The notes under the pieces: generated by a model
The model's input: only the letters and a program-made list of their open reading frames with translations
The model's database searches: none
What the model was told of the DNA's origin: nothing
Shown: positions 32,330 through 44,393 of the stretch, in pieces
Layout: each line of letters begins with the position of its first letter
How positions within the stretch are numbered: the first letter of the stretch is position 1
Assembly: GCA_003116995.1 (NCBI GenBank)
Contig: BDSL01000011.1
Coordinates: forward strand, 1,302,001 to 1,366,000
DNA: 64,000 nt
Source: Yamagishiella unicocca
Lineage: Eukaryota; Chlorophyta; Chlorophyceae; Chlamydomonadales; Volvocaceae
Direction: 5' to 3'
Program-made: the position numbers and the translations under genes

Positions 32330-35300
32330 CTCGGCCTGGTGGGCGGTAGGTGGCATGCTCGCGCCAAGCGGCTCGCCAGCTGGTGGGTCCGTTCTGGGGA
32401 TGGCTTTTTTTATCTAAGTTTGACACAGCAAACTGGAACGGCCCTCCCATGGGGATAACTGTTTCAGTTTAATAATCCTGTTACAACACGGCCTCGATGG
32501 GGGGTTCAGCGGAGCAACGTAATGACCGCGTGCGTCTGCACGCCGGGCAACGCGGACAAAATGAGCTCAGCGGCACATTTTTGTTTCTACACATCATGTC
32601 ATTGATACGAGAATACGAGAATCTTTCGGACGCTGGAGTCGCCTCACAGGTAGCATAGCATCCATCCATCGGTCGCTAACGTACTCGTTGCGTATCTTGG
32701 CTGCCCGGGGCGTTGGGGTTGGCCGAGCCGCGCCGTACGAACTGCTTCATATCGGACTCCTATATCATGGGTGGGCTTGGGTCTGGTGTTCTTCTCTCTG
32801 TAAGAGGCTGTGGACCAGGAAGCGCTGTGGTTGTGGGGGAGTGAGTGGGGCCGCCGCAGGGCCTGGCGCTCGAGGGAGGGGGCTGCCAAAGGGAGACACG
32901 ACGTGGCCGTGGGCCGTCAGGCTGTGGAGGGAGGCCCGCAAGAGGCGGTTCCTTTCAACGCGGCACACGCCGGGGCGGTGCGGCTCGGCTGCCCCCGCCT
33001 TTCCCCCGCCACTATCCGGCTCCTTACAGCGACCCGACTTGAGGGACTCGGGTGATGCTAGTGGTTGTGTTGGATTGGATTATGGGGTGAGTGATCGGGA
33101 GGTGGCGCAGGTTGGCTGTCGTCCCGACGCCGGTGGTGGTGGTGGTGTAATTGCCTTCTGACGTCATCGGGGTGTGCATTCGGATGGGCAGGCGGCGAGC
33201 GCGTGCTTCTTAAGAAGTAGGTACGGTTGATGCTCTGGGCAAGGTGGGCGGCGAACGGCGGCCCATACCATGGCATGTACGACTGACTCCCCCCTGGCCC
33301 TCACGATCCGTGCATCATAGCGACATAGCAGCAGAGGTAGGTCGTATCTTTAGAACGTCCACAGGACGTGACGTAGTTTAGCTGGCAGGAGGTTCGTTAT
33401 GGCAAACGTGTCGGTCTGCGGCTCTCGGTTTAATAAAGCCCGAGGGCGGTTGACGGTTGGCGGTTTCCCACACTTGCGTGAAGGCGGCGGCTCATGGCGA
33501 TGCTGGGCTTTGACGATGCGCGAGGTTTGCGGCAGGAGATAAGGTGGGCTAGTGGTCCGCGCGGTCGCTGCCGTGTGCGCGTCTAGGAGCGCCGAGTGCT
33601 GTTATCCGGTCTGATTGCCGCACGAGGGATGAAAAAACATGATCTTGAGATTCAATGATCAGAGCGAGCATGTGCATACACCGTAACACGTCGCCGTTAT
33701 GGGCATGGCAACTAACAAGGAAGCTCACGGGGCCGTGGCAGGGGTCGACACGAGTCCGAATATGAACCACAATTCCCTGAGACATGTACGGCACTTGATT
33801 CGTTCATTGCGACGCGGGTTTCTTTGCGGTTCTTTGCGACGCGGCGTGTGGCGGGGTGGTCGCGCTGGGGGTCCGTGTTTTACTATGAAGGCCTAAGTTT
33901 GGTGAACGTAAGCCTTCACCGATTACTACGAAGGCCGAAATTACTGTGAAGGCCTATAGTTTCCGCGCCGCGCGACGCCGCCGATTACTACGAAGGCCTA
34001 AATTACTGTGAGGGCCTAAGTTTCCCGAGTCGCGCGGCGGCGTCGCTTCCTTCTCGCGTTGAGTCGCTTGTCATCTGGATAGCAGCCATCACGCAGTGGC
34101 GGTGCGTCGGCAATGCCAGCGACGTGTGCTGGAGCGGCGATGTCAGGGCCGCAGCCCCGGGTCGGTGCGGCGGCCGGCTGCGAAGTCGGCATGTGGATGG
34201 TGGTTACGGTTATAGTTTTGCGGTTACGGTTACGGTACGGCCACGTGGCGACTCGTTACGTGCGAGGCTGCTGTGGCCAGACGGCGGAGCCCCTCTGTCG
34301 GGTTGTCGCGACAGCGACATGGGGCCCACGGGTCGGTCCCGCTGCGACAGTCCTCCAGCGCCGGCTGGGCGACGCTGGAGCGAGAAGACGTGTGCGGGGT
34401 GCGGTCACTCCATGGTTATCGCAAGCTTACGACGCATGCTGACTGACGAGGACTCTTTGAAGTACAGGGCAAGCGAGCCGTGTTCGGAGTTGGATTGTTG
34501 TTGATGCGTTGAATGAAAAGCTGCTTTTATTTACAGCCCGGCCCGATGCCCGCGGAGTACGCACGGGAGGGTGGTGGAGGATGCGGTGTTGGGAGGACCA
34601 GAGGTAGGCTGCATGGGGGCGGATGGAATGAGTCTAAGCATGGTTGATTGGTTGGCAGTAGGCACGCTAGCGTGATAGATTCATACTACACGCGAGTACA
34701 TTTGGAGTTGCCTTGCGGTTACAGGCTGGCTGTACTTCGGAGCGGAGGGAACAGGCGTGCACGTCAACTGACACACTGGCAAGTTTTATTACACTCGCGG
34801 CGGTTTACATCACACTGGAGGGGCGCCGAGCAGGGGCGGCGGGTCGTCATGTTATGGAGGCAGATCTACAGTTTGGGTCCTGCCGCCAGTGCCATCACGG
34901 CTGACAGATGGTTTCGGGGCGATCAGATTCTGGCGGCTGGCGATTTGGCTCGGGCGCCGCGTGCGTAGCATGCAGGGACGTCGTACGGCAGGGTGCATAC
35001 AATGCGTATGTGATTGGAAGGGGACAAGGAGGGCGGCGAGGAGGGAAGCAAGGACGGAGGCAGGAAGGTTGCGTGATCGGCCAGCGGGCTCGTGCGCTGA
35101 TTCTCTGACGGGGTCCCGTCGATTTAGCGACTCGAAGAAGGCTAGGATGGTCTAATGGTGTTTGTTACGCCGGACGGCCATGTGTCAAGAAGAGTTGGTT
35201 AGCTTACTGTAGGCGGGGGGATGAGAGGGTTGGCGCTGAGGGAGGAGCATGTGGGTTGAGGCCAGAGCTGATGCTCTGGATGTACGGCATCGGCGCAGCT

Positions 35301-38211
35301 GCCAGCTCAGCAGCGCTGTGGCCAACACGACGAAGAGTTTTCCGATGTGCTTTGGGGTGCAGGAAGTCTCCGAAGCAAAAACCTTGGTTTGAGTCCATTG
35401 GTCGCCTCCCAGTGCTGGCAGCACCTAGCATCCCCCTGTTAGGTGTGCAACAAGATTCCAGAGGGCCCCACCCCCTGTAGCGCCCCTCGCATCCTGTCGA
35501 ACACGGCCAACACATGTCGGTCGCTAGCAAGCTTGTCGTCTGGACTCTTTCCCGGCCGACGTGACCCTACTGAGCTGTGAGTTTAACGCTCTTGTGATCT
35601 GATTACCTTAGCGGGGTCCGAATACTGTTGGCGAAAGGTAGTAGTAGTAGTAATTGTTGTCGTGGCAAAAGGTGAGGATCCTGCCACTCGCTTGCTGTTC
35701 CACTTGTCTAAGTCTGCAGTCGGGGCAGGTGCTCGGGAGTGTCCGTATCCCCTGCTTGATAGCCCGTGGAGGTTAGTCACTCGGTGGTCAGCCTCTGTTG
35801 AACAGTTGGCTCGCGGTTGGTCAGTTCTTGGTCTTGCCGCGCCCCTCCGTTTCGGTAAAGTTTCCTCCTAGAAGTTTCCAGGCATTTGCGTGTTGTCCAT
35901 TATCGTAACTCTTCTGTTGGGTAGGCGCTGCGATGCGCCGTGGAGTACCTGAGGCCAGAGGCACAAGGTCATCGTTCTGTACTTGTTGATGGACGCGACC
36001 TCCGCGTTTGTCTTTTCGCTGCGGGTGCGACCGCCTCGGGATCTTTCAATGCACACTCAGTGCAAACGAAACCGCTATTACTAAGTTATAATAGGTGACA
36101 TCCCTGTGTGTCGTTAGGTTTACGCGCGCTTACTTCCGTCCTGCGACCATGGGGGTTCTGGCTAGTGGAGCATTAACTGACTTCGATGTTTCAGGTGCGG
36201 CTTCGAGGGCCTGGCAATTCATGTGGTATTGTGACAGCAGGCCGTGGAGGAGAACACGCGACGCTGTGTCGACAGTATCTGCAGGTATCTTCCAGCATTT
36301 GTAACCTGCTGTAATCCAGCTGACGGCCTTCGATGTCCAAAGTGAGCCTCATACCCTTGAACACTCAAGCGCCTGAAGGCCATGCAGAAGGGCAGCCTAG
36401 TGGCAGTATGATTTCCTCGGCGGACCATGCAACACAACCGGCGCACACGGCTGCGCTAGGCAGCACTTGTGCTGTCTAGCGCATCCTTGTGCTGGTACAT
36501 TGTTAAGGCTTGCAAGTTCGTCACCATTACCCTGCTACACATAAGGGCTCCGCCACGGCGTACGGTAATCGCCAGCACACGCAAGAAAAGTCACGGCCAG
36601 CGCAATACCGTACTGTACGGCTTTATGTTCGTGCAGAGACACATCCTGAATATAAACCTCCTCCGTCCCATCGACACACCATGGCCGTGGAATCTGTCCG
36701 TTACAGTGGCAACCCTCCCGGCCTCCTACGACCCCAGCCTCACCTTCCATCTCTTCATACCGAAACCAGTTAAAAAACCCAACTTTTGCCAGGAGGCACC
36801 CACAAGGCACCCACAAGGCACCCACAAGGCGATCAAACTCCGCAGATAGCTCGTCCCACCTGTCACCGCCGCCAGGCCATCCCAACCATCTTGCGACTGG
36901 GTCAATCCCATCACGACTGTCACATCTTCGCGCCCTTCCGGCAGCGCATGCAACGCAACGCAGTGAAGCGCGCCCTCCCACAGCGGTGCAGTCCAAGCCC
37001 TCGCCAACGCCAGCACCAAAGAGGCCCCAACGCGCCACGGTCATCCGGGCGACCCGTGCGGCACCGACCCCCCTGGCACCGACCTCCGACCTCCCTGCCG
37101 ACCTCCCTGCCGGGAGATCGGCGACACTCAAGTCGGCCTCCCGTCACCCCAGTGGCGGCCCAATCGCACACCTTCCCAACCGAGGTCCGCGCCCGACCAC
37201 CGCCGCATGCCCGAGCCCGACGCCATACAATCCACCCACCCAGTCGGACGCAGCGCAGCTGTAGCACCACTGTCCGGGCAGCAGCAGCAGCACCACCAGC
37301 AGTCTGGAGTAGAAGCATATCAGGTAGCCACACCAAGGTCGCAGTAGCCGTGGGTTCGTGGCGTCACGTCACGCAGCGCAACCGACATCCCGGGCATGCC
37401 GTGCCGCCCAGCCCAGCCAGCCGGCGAAACGGCGGTGTCGAATGTGGGCGGCCGAAACGGCGCGGTGCAGTGAGGGGGCGAGGGCGCGGGCATGAGCGCG
37501 GGCGCTGCAGGGGAGGCGGCGACACGGTCCCTTGCAAGGCCCGCCCATGGCCGACCGATCGTGCGTGCGTCGAGGGCTGCGTATACCGAAGACCAGCCTC
37601 GGGCCATGATGTCGGGGGTTTACTCCACCTCCCGCTGGCACTGGTACCTCACCCCGGTGGCCTTCCTCGAAACCCCGCTGGCACTCGGCACTGCAGGCTA
37701 CGGCGTGAAAGCCGACGGCGACTACTCCACGTGCAACTACTGCCGTACGCGTGGCATCGTTCCTCGCATGCCAGGACGTGGCTGAGTCCGGCCCAGAGGG
37801 AATCCTCACAGTGCGCGTCGCTTGCTTGGCTTGGCTTGGCTAGGCTCCGGGGTGCAGGCGCAGAGCAGCGGCCCGTGCGTTCAGCGACAGAGCTCCTATC
37901 ATCCATGGATTTTGCGGCGATGGCCATGTCGCGTTGTCGCCCGAATAAAAAGATTGCCGCCTGTCCTGCCAGCACAGCATCTGAGGTCTGCTCCGCCGGG
38001 CGCTGCGGATACCCTGGCGACTTCCTGCGCCTGTGACTCTCAAATCGAAGCAACGGTCCGCCGGTTGGAGCGGCTGAGCTGGTCCTCGCCCTGCGGGCGT
38101 GCAGCAGACGCGCCCCTGCTCGCTGGGCTCCGCCGCCACCGATACCACTACCGCTGCCGATGTCAGTGTACTGCTGAAGATCTATACCCTAGGCTGACGT
38201 AGTTAAGCGTG
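32330..38211. other. 5.9 kb region without a convincing gene
   Basis: Open frames are short or of mixed composition. Two diverged units of about 62 bp, each starting GATTACTACGAAGGCC, lie at 33928-34032. A 10 bp unit (CACCCACAAGG) repeats near 36797-36832. A possible isolated exon with a Cys pair (YSTCNYCRTRG) occurs near 37620-37785 on the plus strand, but I found no neighbours that join to it. Confidence 0.4.
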
Positions 38212-38577
38212 TCAAGAGGCCGCGGTCTTCGCGCTCGCTGTGCCCGCCGCGAGCTTCTTGGGTGGACCCTCCACCTCAACATAGGGTTTCAGCTCAAATT
38301 TGTCAAGATCAGCTGGTACGAAGTAGCGTGGGCGTAAATGCGGCAGAACCTGGAAGCGGCCATACGCGATGCGGCCGACCTTCACGTCGCCGCGATCGAC
38401 GTGAACCTTCTTCACCCAGCTGGCGGCCTTGACCTGCCAACCCTTCCGAATGCCCTTTCGATTCGTTGCTGCATGCTGTATGAGATCCACGACAGCCTCC
38501 TTGGTGAGCCCTTGTTGTTGGCGGGCTCCTGTGCCGGCGCCGCGCAGCAAGTTCACAACCAACGAGCGGACAGTCAT
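38212..38577 (-). CDS. Mitochondrial large-subunit ribosomal protein mL41-like
   Basis: Single-exon, 121 aa. The N-terminus (MTVRSLVVNLLRGAGTGARQ) is basic and could be a mitochondrial presequence. A basic segment RKGIRKGWQVK precedes the conserved C-terminal block GRFQVLPHLRPRYFVPADLDKF followed by ELKPYV. The signature V-P-x-L-x-x-F-x-LKPYV is characteristic of mL41 (MRPL41), a component of the mitoribosome large subunit that has no bacterial counterpart. The tail is Lys/Ala/Thr-rich. The assignment rests on this C-terminal motif; the rest is divergent. Confidence 0.6.
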   Translation of the reverse strand: MTVRSLVVNLLRGAGTGARQQQGLTKEAVVDLIQHAATNRKGIRKGWQVKAASWVKKVHVDRGDVKVGRIAYGRFQVLPHLRPRYFVPADLDKFELKPYVEVEGPPKKLAAGTASAKTAAS

Positions 38578-39898
38578 CTTAGAAAGTGTGTGCTTAAGAA
38601 CTGTTTGTATTCGGTCTACTAGACGTTTTCAAGCGGGGCAGCGGCCAGGAAACCAGTTCAACTCGTGAGAAGGATGTGGCTTAGGTTGGTAATGACCTTG
38701 ATGAGAGCAGTCTACACAAGATGAAGACTCTGTTTATGGATGATCACACCCCAGCCAGTTCCAGACAAGTTCCAACTTATGCCTGACGCGCAAGCAAATT
38801 ATGTAAACGAACAACCGAAGGTATCACTACGTCAGCAAAGGAACGCAATCGCTCAGCGCCGAGCGTACGCGATGGGCGGGCACCAGTCTTGGTCTCGGTT
38901 CCGGAGCGCGGTATTTGGCCGCAAATATATTAATCGCGTGGGTGCAATCTTAGGCCCAGTGCGCCAACACGACGTAAGGGAATCCCTTAACTTATCATAT
39001 ATTGGCTTGCAGCGTTCAGAGGTATCTGACTCGGAATTGTGGAGCCAAGATGCGAGGTGAACATCGGGCCCGTGGCCCTGGCCGCCTTACCACGGTGGGA
39101 AGCCAAGCACACCTTTAACTCCGCAACTAGCACCGGGGCCCTCAGCACTCCCGGGTCAAACCCCGGAAGAGGCAGCGACTGGGCCCGCTGCCGACCCGTG
39201 CAACTCATCTGCACAGAGGACAGCTTGTGCACTCAACAGGGGTTTGACAGCCGCCGCAAGTCGCACAAACACACGTTGCCAAGTACCCTACCGCTGGCAC
39301 CACAAAAACATACGGCTCCAGAAAAATGTAGCGGGCGTTGTGGATGCCGCCATCCGCCACCAGCCGCCACCACCACCCCGGACCAAATCCTCTGCTCAGG
39401 CCCTCAGACAGGTCGAAAAAAGGGGATAAGCGTAGTTACGGGTGCATACCCTACATCTCTGCGCACGTGGACTCCCCCAATCCCCAAAGATCCAAGCAGC
39501 CAGACGCCAGCTCGCTAGCCCGCCCACCGCCCGCACACTCCAAGCGCGCGCACGCACCCCGCACGAATCACGATGGAAGGGCCGCACCCACACCGACACC
39601 GACGACACCGACACCGACATACCGACACCGTCTTTCGAGTACTATCTACACAAAATCCGATACCCCCCTTCCGGCCGGCCCCGTCCCAAAACCCGCTCCA
39701 CCCAGATCTCCCAGGTTTTACTCACCATGCGTCGACCCACAGGAACCACCCAGCATGCAACGGAATAACTGACAACCCCGAACTCGACCCGCCCCGCTGA
39801 TCCCCGTCTGAGGAAGCCCTTCCGCCGCCGCCACCACGCTCCCCCTCAGCCGTTGTCGGTCGCGACCTGTGTTCCGGTAAGCGGCATGGCGCTCCCCC
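38578..39898. other. Intergenic stretch between mL41-like and GHMP kinase genes
   Basis: No supported gene. It contains the dispersed repeat copy at 39055-39215 and a run of CACCGACACCGACA-type short repeats near 39592-39630. Confidence 0.4.
39055..39215. repeat. Dispersed repeat, copy related to 22430-22690
   Basis: It shares ACATCGGGCCC, a GCCGCCTTA block and CCCCGGAAGAGGCAGCGACT in the same order with 22430-22690. The class is unknown. Confidence 0.5.
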
Positions 39899-39943
39899 TC
39901 AGCCGCTGTCGGTCGCGGCCGGTGTGACGGTAAGCGGCATGCA
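39839..39943. repeat. 52-53 bp tandem duplication covering the end of the GHMP kinase gene
   Basis: Units 39839-39890 and 39891-39943 are about 85 percent alike. The second unit includes the last codons and stop of the GHMP kinase gene; the first lies in its 3' UTR. Confidence 0.8.
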
Positions 39944-42900
39944 GTCCAACCCCAGGTCAGCAGCGAGAACCGCACACAGCTGCTCGGGGCATGGGGGGAC
40001 ACGGGGAAGGGGGGATCAGCCGTTATACCAGGAAAGAAAAAGAGGGGAAGGGGGCGGGGGCGGCAAATCGGTCAGGTGAGTGGGTGGGTGGGGCAAGAGT
40101 GTGGGTGGGTGCCGTACTAGAGTGTACTGCAAAACGTCCGCCAACTTAACCAGCCCAAACGAGCCTGCCCCTCCAGCGCTCAGAAGTCCTCCGGTTCCTC
40201 CGTTCCCGCCTTTCTTCCGCTATCGCCTCTGTTCCCGTCCACGGTGCGCGTCGCCTCGCCCTAGCCGGGTCTCCCAGCTGCTGACCATTCCTTCTCCCGT
40301 TCCCCCCTCCCTGGAGCCCCACGTTGTCCCTCCCTCCCTGTCCCTCCCTGGAGTCCCACCTTGTCCCTCCCTCCCTGTCCCTCCCTGGAGTCCCACCTTG
40401 GCCTGCTCCTCGGGCCCCTTACACAGCAGCTGCGCAGTGCCGTCGCCCTGAGACCCCACTCCCTTGCCGCCCCACACCAGGTCCTCGATGGCCGGGTACG
40501 ACAGCACCTGCGGGTATTTGGATTTTGGATTTGGATCCAGGTTTGGAGTTAGGCAGGTGCCAGGATGGAGTGCGCTCTGGGTTATGCGTGGGCGGGAGGA
40601 GGGGAGGGGAGGGGGGAGAGAGCCTGGGTTCAGCACTGGCTGACGCCCCAGCCCTTGTCTGAGCGACGCCGCGGCCTACCCAGACCACAGACCACAGACC
40701 ACAGATCACAGACCTCGGCCGTCCTGCTCCAAACCAGCCCCTCTTGCCCCCCCCCCACCGCCTCCACCACCACCTGCCGGACTGAGCTCCGCACACGCCA
40801 CACAACTACACATACACACACACGCACACTTCCTCCAGCGATAGGTAAACTTTAACGCCACATAACCACGACCCGGCGGTGGTTACACTCGCACCTGGTG
40901 CAACACCGGCGCCGTCAGCTGCTCGGGGCACAGCGGGCCCGCTAGCTCGTCGAACAGCTGCTGAGCCTCCGCCATCAGGCGCCTGGCTCGGCGCGGCGGG
41001 TTTGGGTTCGTATCACGTCCTCGGCGCGTCGGTTAAGATCCAGCGGAAAGTTAGCTCATTCACACTTCGATTAGAAGTCTCAAACCACTTTGGCAACGGC
41101 AGACAAGTACGCGCGAGGGTTGTCCGCGTCGGCGGCGCCCTCTGACGGCTGGGTGTTACCGCTCAGGAGACGGCAGGTTTCATGGGTGTGGTAATCCTTG
41201 GATCCAAATCCGCCCCGCATAGCCTCCCTGGAGCGCCCTCCGGCCCCAGGAGAATCCATATCGGCCCTCCATAGCCTCCCTGGATCCATATCGGCCCCCC
41301 CTAGCCTCCCTGGAGAGCCCTCTGGCCCCAGGGGGGCCTAAGTGCCGACCCACGGGCTTCCTCTCGTCCTCCTCCCCCCCCCCCCGAGGTCCAACACACG
41401 CACCCCAGGCGCGGCAGGTCGCCCACCGCCATGGCCTCCAGCGCCGCATCCGTGATTCGGTGGTTGATGGGACCTAGCAGCTCCTGAAGTCCCTCGTGAA
41501 GCGCCTGGGGGCCGCGTGAGGCGTGTGGGGAGTGGAGGACTCGGGGGGCGTGCGGGGAGTGGAGGACTCGGGGGCGTGTGGGGAGCGGAGGACTCGTGGG
41601 GCGTGTGGGGACTGGAGGACGCGGGGCAGTATTCGGGGTGGCAGGCGGGGGTATGAGAGGGAACCGGTAGGTCGGCGTTGGGAAGTAAAGCCGATTGAGG
41701 GAAGAGGAGGCGAGGGGGGGTAGGGCGAGGGGGGTAGGGCGAGGGCGGGTAGGGCGAGGGCGGGTAGGACGGTAGCGTGTGAAGTGTAAGACGGCGAACC
41801 GGGTTGGTGGAATGAGACGTGGTGAAGGCGAGGCGCGGTGCAGCCCGTTCCGTCTTCGTCCCAGCCCGGGTGCTTGTTAGGGAGGCGGGGTTGGAGAAAG
41901 TGTTTTGGGGGCTGCTTGGGTGGAACTCCTGGTGAACATACACGCGGCTCCGGAGTACAAGCGGCTGCGCGCAAGTTGGATCCGAGAATGGCGGGGCGCC
42001 CCATCCCTCCCGCAACCACAACCACCACCTTCAACCAACCCTCCTCCGTTTCCTTCCGTTCGCTCATCCACCCGCCCATAGCACCACCACCAACTACAAT
42101 ACCACCACCACTACCCATCCCACCAGCCCCACAGTCAAACCTCACCAACCCCGCCACCCACCGACGCGGGCTTGGGGTAGGCCTCCTGCAGACAGCGCAG
42201 AATGGTGGTTGTGTCCTTCGTGGCCTTGAGGTCCACCAGCACCAGGTGCAGCGGCGCTGAGGAGGCGGGGCAGCGGCAACAGCGTGAGTAGCAGGAGCGG
42301 CGGCGCCTGCGACGGCGGCGGTGGCGGTTGTAGCCGCGGTGTGGGTCGACAGTGGCAGCACTCGGTAAGGAGGCTGCTGCCCGGGCTGCTGATGTGGCCG
42401 CTGCCGCCAGCTGGGCCGCAGCGACACGCGAGCAGCAGCGGCAGACCGAGCAGGGCAGGGGCCGGAGGGGCAGTGGGGCGCTGGCGCTGCGGAGGGCAGG
42501 CCATTAACCGCCATTAACCGCTGTCGTACCCTCTCACCCGCAAGCTTGACTCTATCGACGGTGAGGATGTCGCCGTCGAAGTTCATCAGCACGGGCACGC
42601 TGCCGTACGCACAGGCCTGGTCCATGCGACCTGCGGCCCGGGGTGGGGGGGGGTGGGGGGGGGTGGGGGGGGGGTGGGGGGGGGTGGGGGGGGTGGGGGG
42701 GCCGGTGAGGTGCCGGAGTAGGGTCGCTGAGCAGGAGCCCTATGCGACATCGTGGGCGAACCTGTCAGGGCTTAGCGCGAGCGGGGGGGTTGTCTGTAGT
42801 CGCCGCGAAACTGCGGCTCCCACCCCCACGCGGCTCCCACCCCCAACCCACCCTCGCCCCCAGGGCCCCCAGGCGTTTAAACGTCTGTCCTATCTGTCCT

Positions 42901-44393
42901 AAAAGGTTTTTCAGGTTTAAACGTCTGTCCTATCTGTCCTAAACGGTTTTCCTCGCACGCACGGGTCTTCCTCGCAACCCTCGCCCCTTGCGCTGCATCC
43001 CGCGTTCCTGCCCCCCAGGTGTTCGCGCCCTGACACCCGAACACCCACGCACCGCACTTTGACGGTGTGGCCACCTCCCCCTGGTAGGCGAACTCCATCT
43101 CCCCGCGGACAGTGAGACGCAGGTTGTAGACGTGGTTGAAGGCCCGGGCGACCTGGTCGGGCGCCGCGAGGGGGCCGTGGGGACAGGTCGGCGACGAGCT
43201 GGGCAGGTCAGGTTGGGGGATGGGGGTGCAGATTGGCGAGGAGGGTTTTGGAGCGGCGCGTGGGGGAGGTTGCTACGTAAGGCGCTGTGGTGCGGTGTGG
43301 TGTGGTTCGGTGTGGTGTGGTGTGGTGTGGGGGGAGGGTAGGTGGTGTCTGGGTCTGTGGCGACTGCGTATTTTTGGTTTTTTTGGTTTAGGGCGCAGTT
43401 ACGGCGGTTAACCGGCCGAGAGCGACGTGAGGAAGCTGCCCCGGCGTGGTCACAGGCGGTAGAGGTGTGGCGGCTTCCGCGGCTGGATTCGCCTGAGGCG
43501 AGCCAGGCACACGCCGTCGTCAGGACAAGACACCTGACCCAACGACCCAACGACCCAACGACCCAACGGCCCAACGACCCAACGACCCAACGACCCAACG
43601 AGCCACGCAGCCAGCCAGGCACCCACCATCACGCAGATGGCTGCGGAGGAGGAGAGGCCCTTCGACATGGGTAGCGTGGTGGTGTGGTTGTCCAGCTCCA
43701 GCCCGCCGCCTCCAAGGTCGTGGGTCACCAGGATGCGGTAGGTGGTGCCGGCGATGTAGCTGTAGAAACCACCCTCCCGGGCGACTGGGGGGTGTTCGTC
43801 GGGGTTCGGGAGGGAAAGAGGAAGGCAGGGGGGCGCGGGAGGGAGGGCGGGAGGGAGGGCGGGAGGGAGGGCGGGAGGGAGGGCGGGAGGATACCTGTTG
43901 GTCGGCGTTTGAAAGCATAGCGAGGACAGGCAAGGGCCATACTCCGCCTTAGAGGCTCCCCGGCATGGCGCACTGGATGAGTCTGGGGGGACTTAGTTTT
44001 GTGACGGTGGCGGGACACCGCTCCTCAGCCGCAACTGCCTCACCAGCAAGCAGTGCCGCTGGCTCCAGCACGAGCTCCTCTGGTCCAATTCTTTTTCCTT
44101 CATTGTCAGTTGTCGTTATCCGGAGCACCTGCAGCGCCAGCGATTACGGCTGCGTTGTGGCGGATGAAAGCGACTGAAGCGCGCCCGAGCATCGAAACAC
44201 TCGCGGGGCATACCTTATCCTTTAGGGGCTTCGCTGTGGCAAAGATGCCTTCCTGAGTTCCTACTACTATTGTGCGGCCCTCCACGACCGCATCGCTGCG
44301 ACCCTTATGCTCGCCAGCCCAATCGGTGTGCTCCCCGAACAAGCACAGGCGCCCGCTAACAAAAAGTTCGACACCTTCCGGGGAATCTGCCAT
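39899..44393 (-). CDS. GHMP-superfamily small-molecule kinase (10 exons)
   Basis: Minus-strand exons: 44393-44214, 44128-44044, 43784-43627, 43152-43053, 42630-42538, 42256-42162, 41504-41404, 40982-40895, 40507-40397 and 39979-39899. Phases fit throughout and give 363 aa, a normal length for the family. Motif 1 (GRLCLFGEHTDWAG) lies at residues 14-27, motif 2 (PMSKGLSSSAAI, the phosphate loop) near 127-138 and motif 3 (GGKGVGSQGDGTA) near 313-325. Other conserved blocks are GGFYSYIAGTTY, RGEMEFAYQGEV, GRMDQACAYG and LGPINHRITDAA. The pattern is that of a GHMP kinase family I know from bacteria and cyanobacteria, which phosphorylates a sugar or similar alcohol with ATP; the substrate is not deducible. 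No targeting peptide is evident, so it is probably cytosolic. Confidence 0.9.
40320..40410. repeat. 45 bp minisatellite copying the intron 9 splice donor of the GHMP gene
   Basis: On the minus strand the exon 9 donor region (CCAAG then GTGGGACTCCAGGGAGGG) is followed by further tandem copies containing CAAGGTGGGACTCC. Each copy therefore carries a donor-like site. Confidence 0.75.
41521..41770. repeat. Two G-rich minisatellites in a GHMP gene intron
   Basis: A 28-30 bp unit (GTGGGGAGTGGAGGACTCGG) repeats about four times at 41521-41620. A 16 bp GGGTAGGGCGAGGGGG-like unit repeats about four times at 41705-41770. Both are in the intron between exons 6 and 7. Confidence 0.75.
42640..42703. repeat. 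Poly-G/GGGGT tract in a GHMP gene intron
   Basis: Runs of seven to nine G separated by single T cover about 64 bp directly upstream (minus sense) of exon 5. The minus strand is therefore C-rich next to the acceptor. Confidence 0.85.
43535..43610. repeat. 10 bp minisatellite near the intron 3 donor of the GHMP gene
   Basis: The unit ACGACCCAAC repeats about seven times, starting within 20 bp of the donor at 43626. A separate GGGAGGGAGGGC array lies at 43838-43890 in the adjoining intron. Confidence 0.8.

Noticed and set aside
36786..38036. 416-codon plus-strand open frame
   Set aside because: Pro/Arg/His-rich with no conserved blocks, unusual codon pattern, and no exon partners; judged a chance frame.
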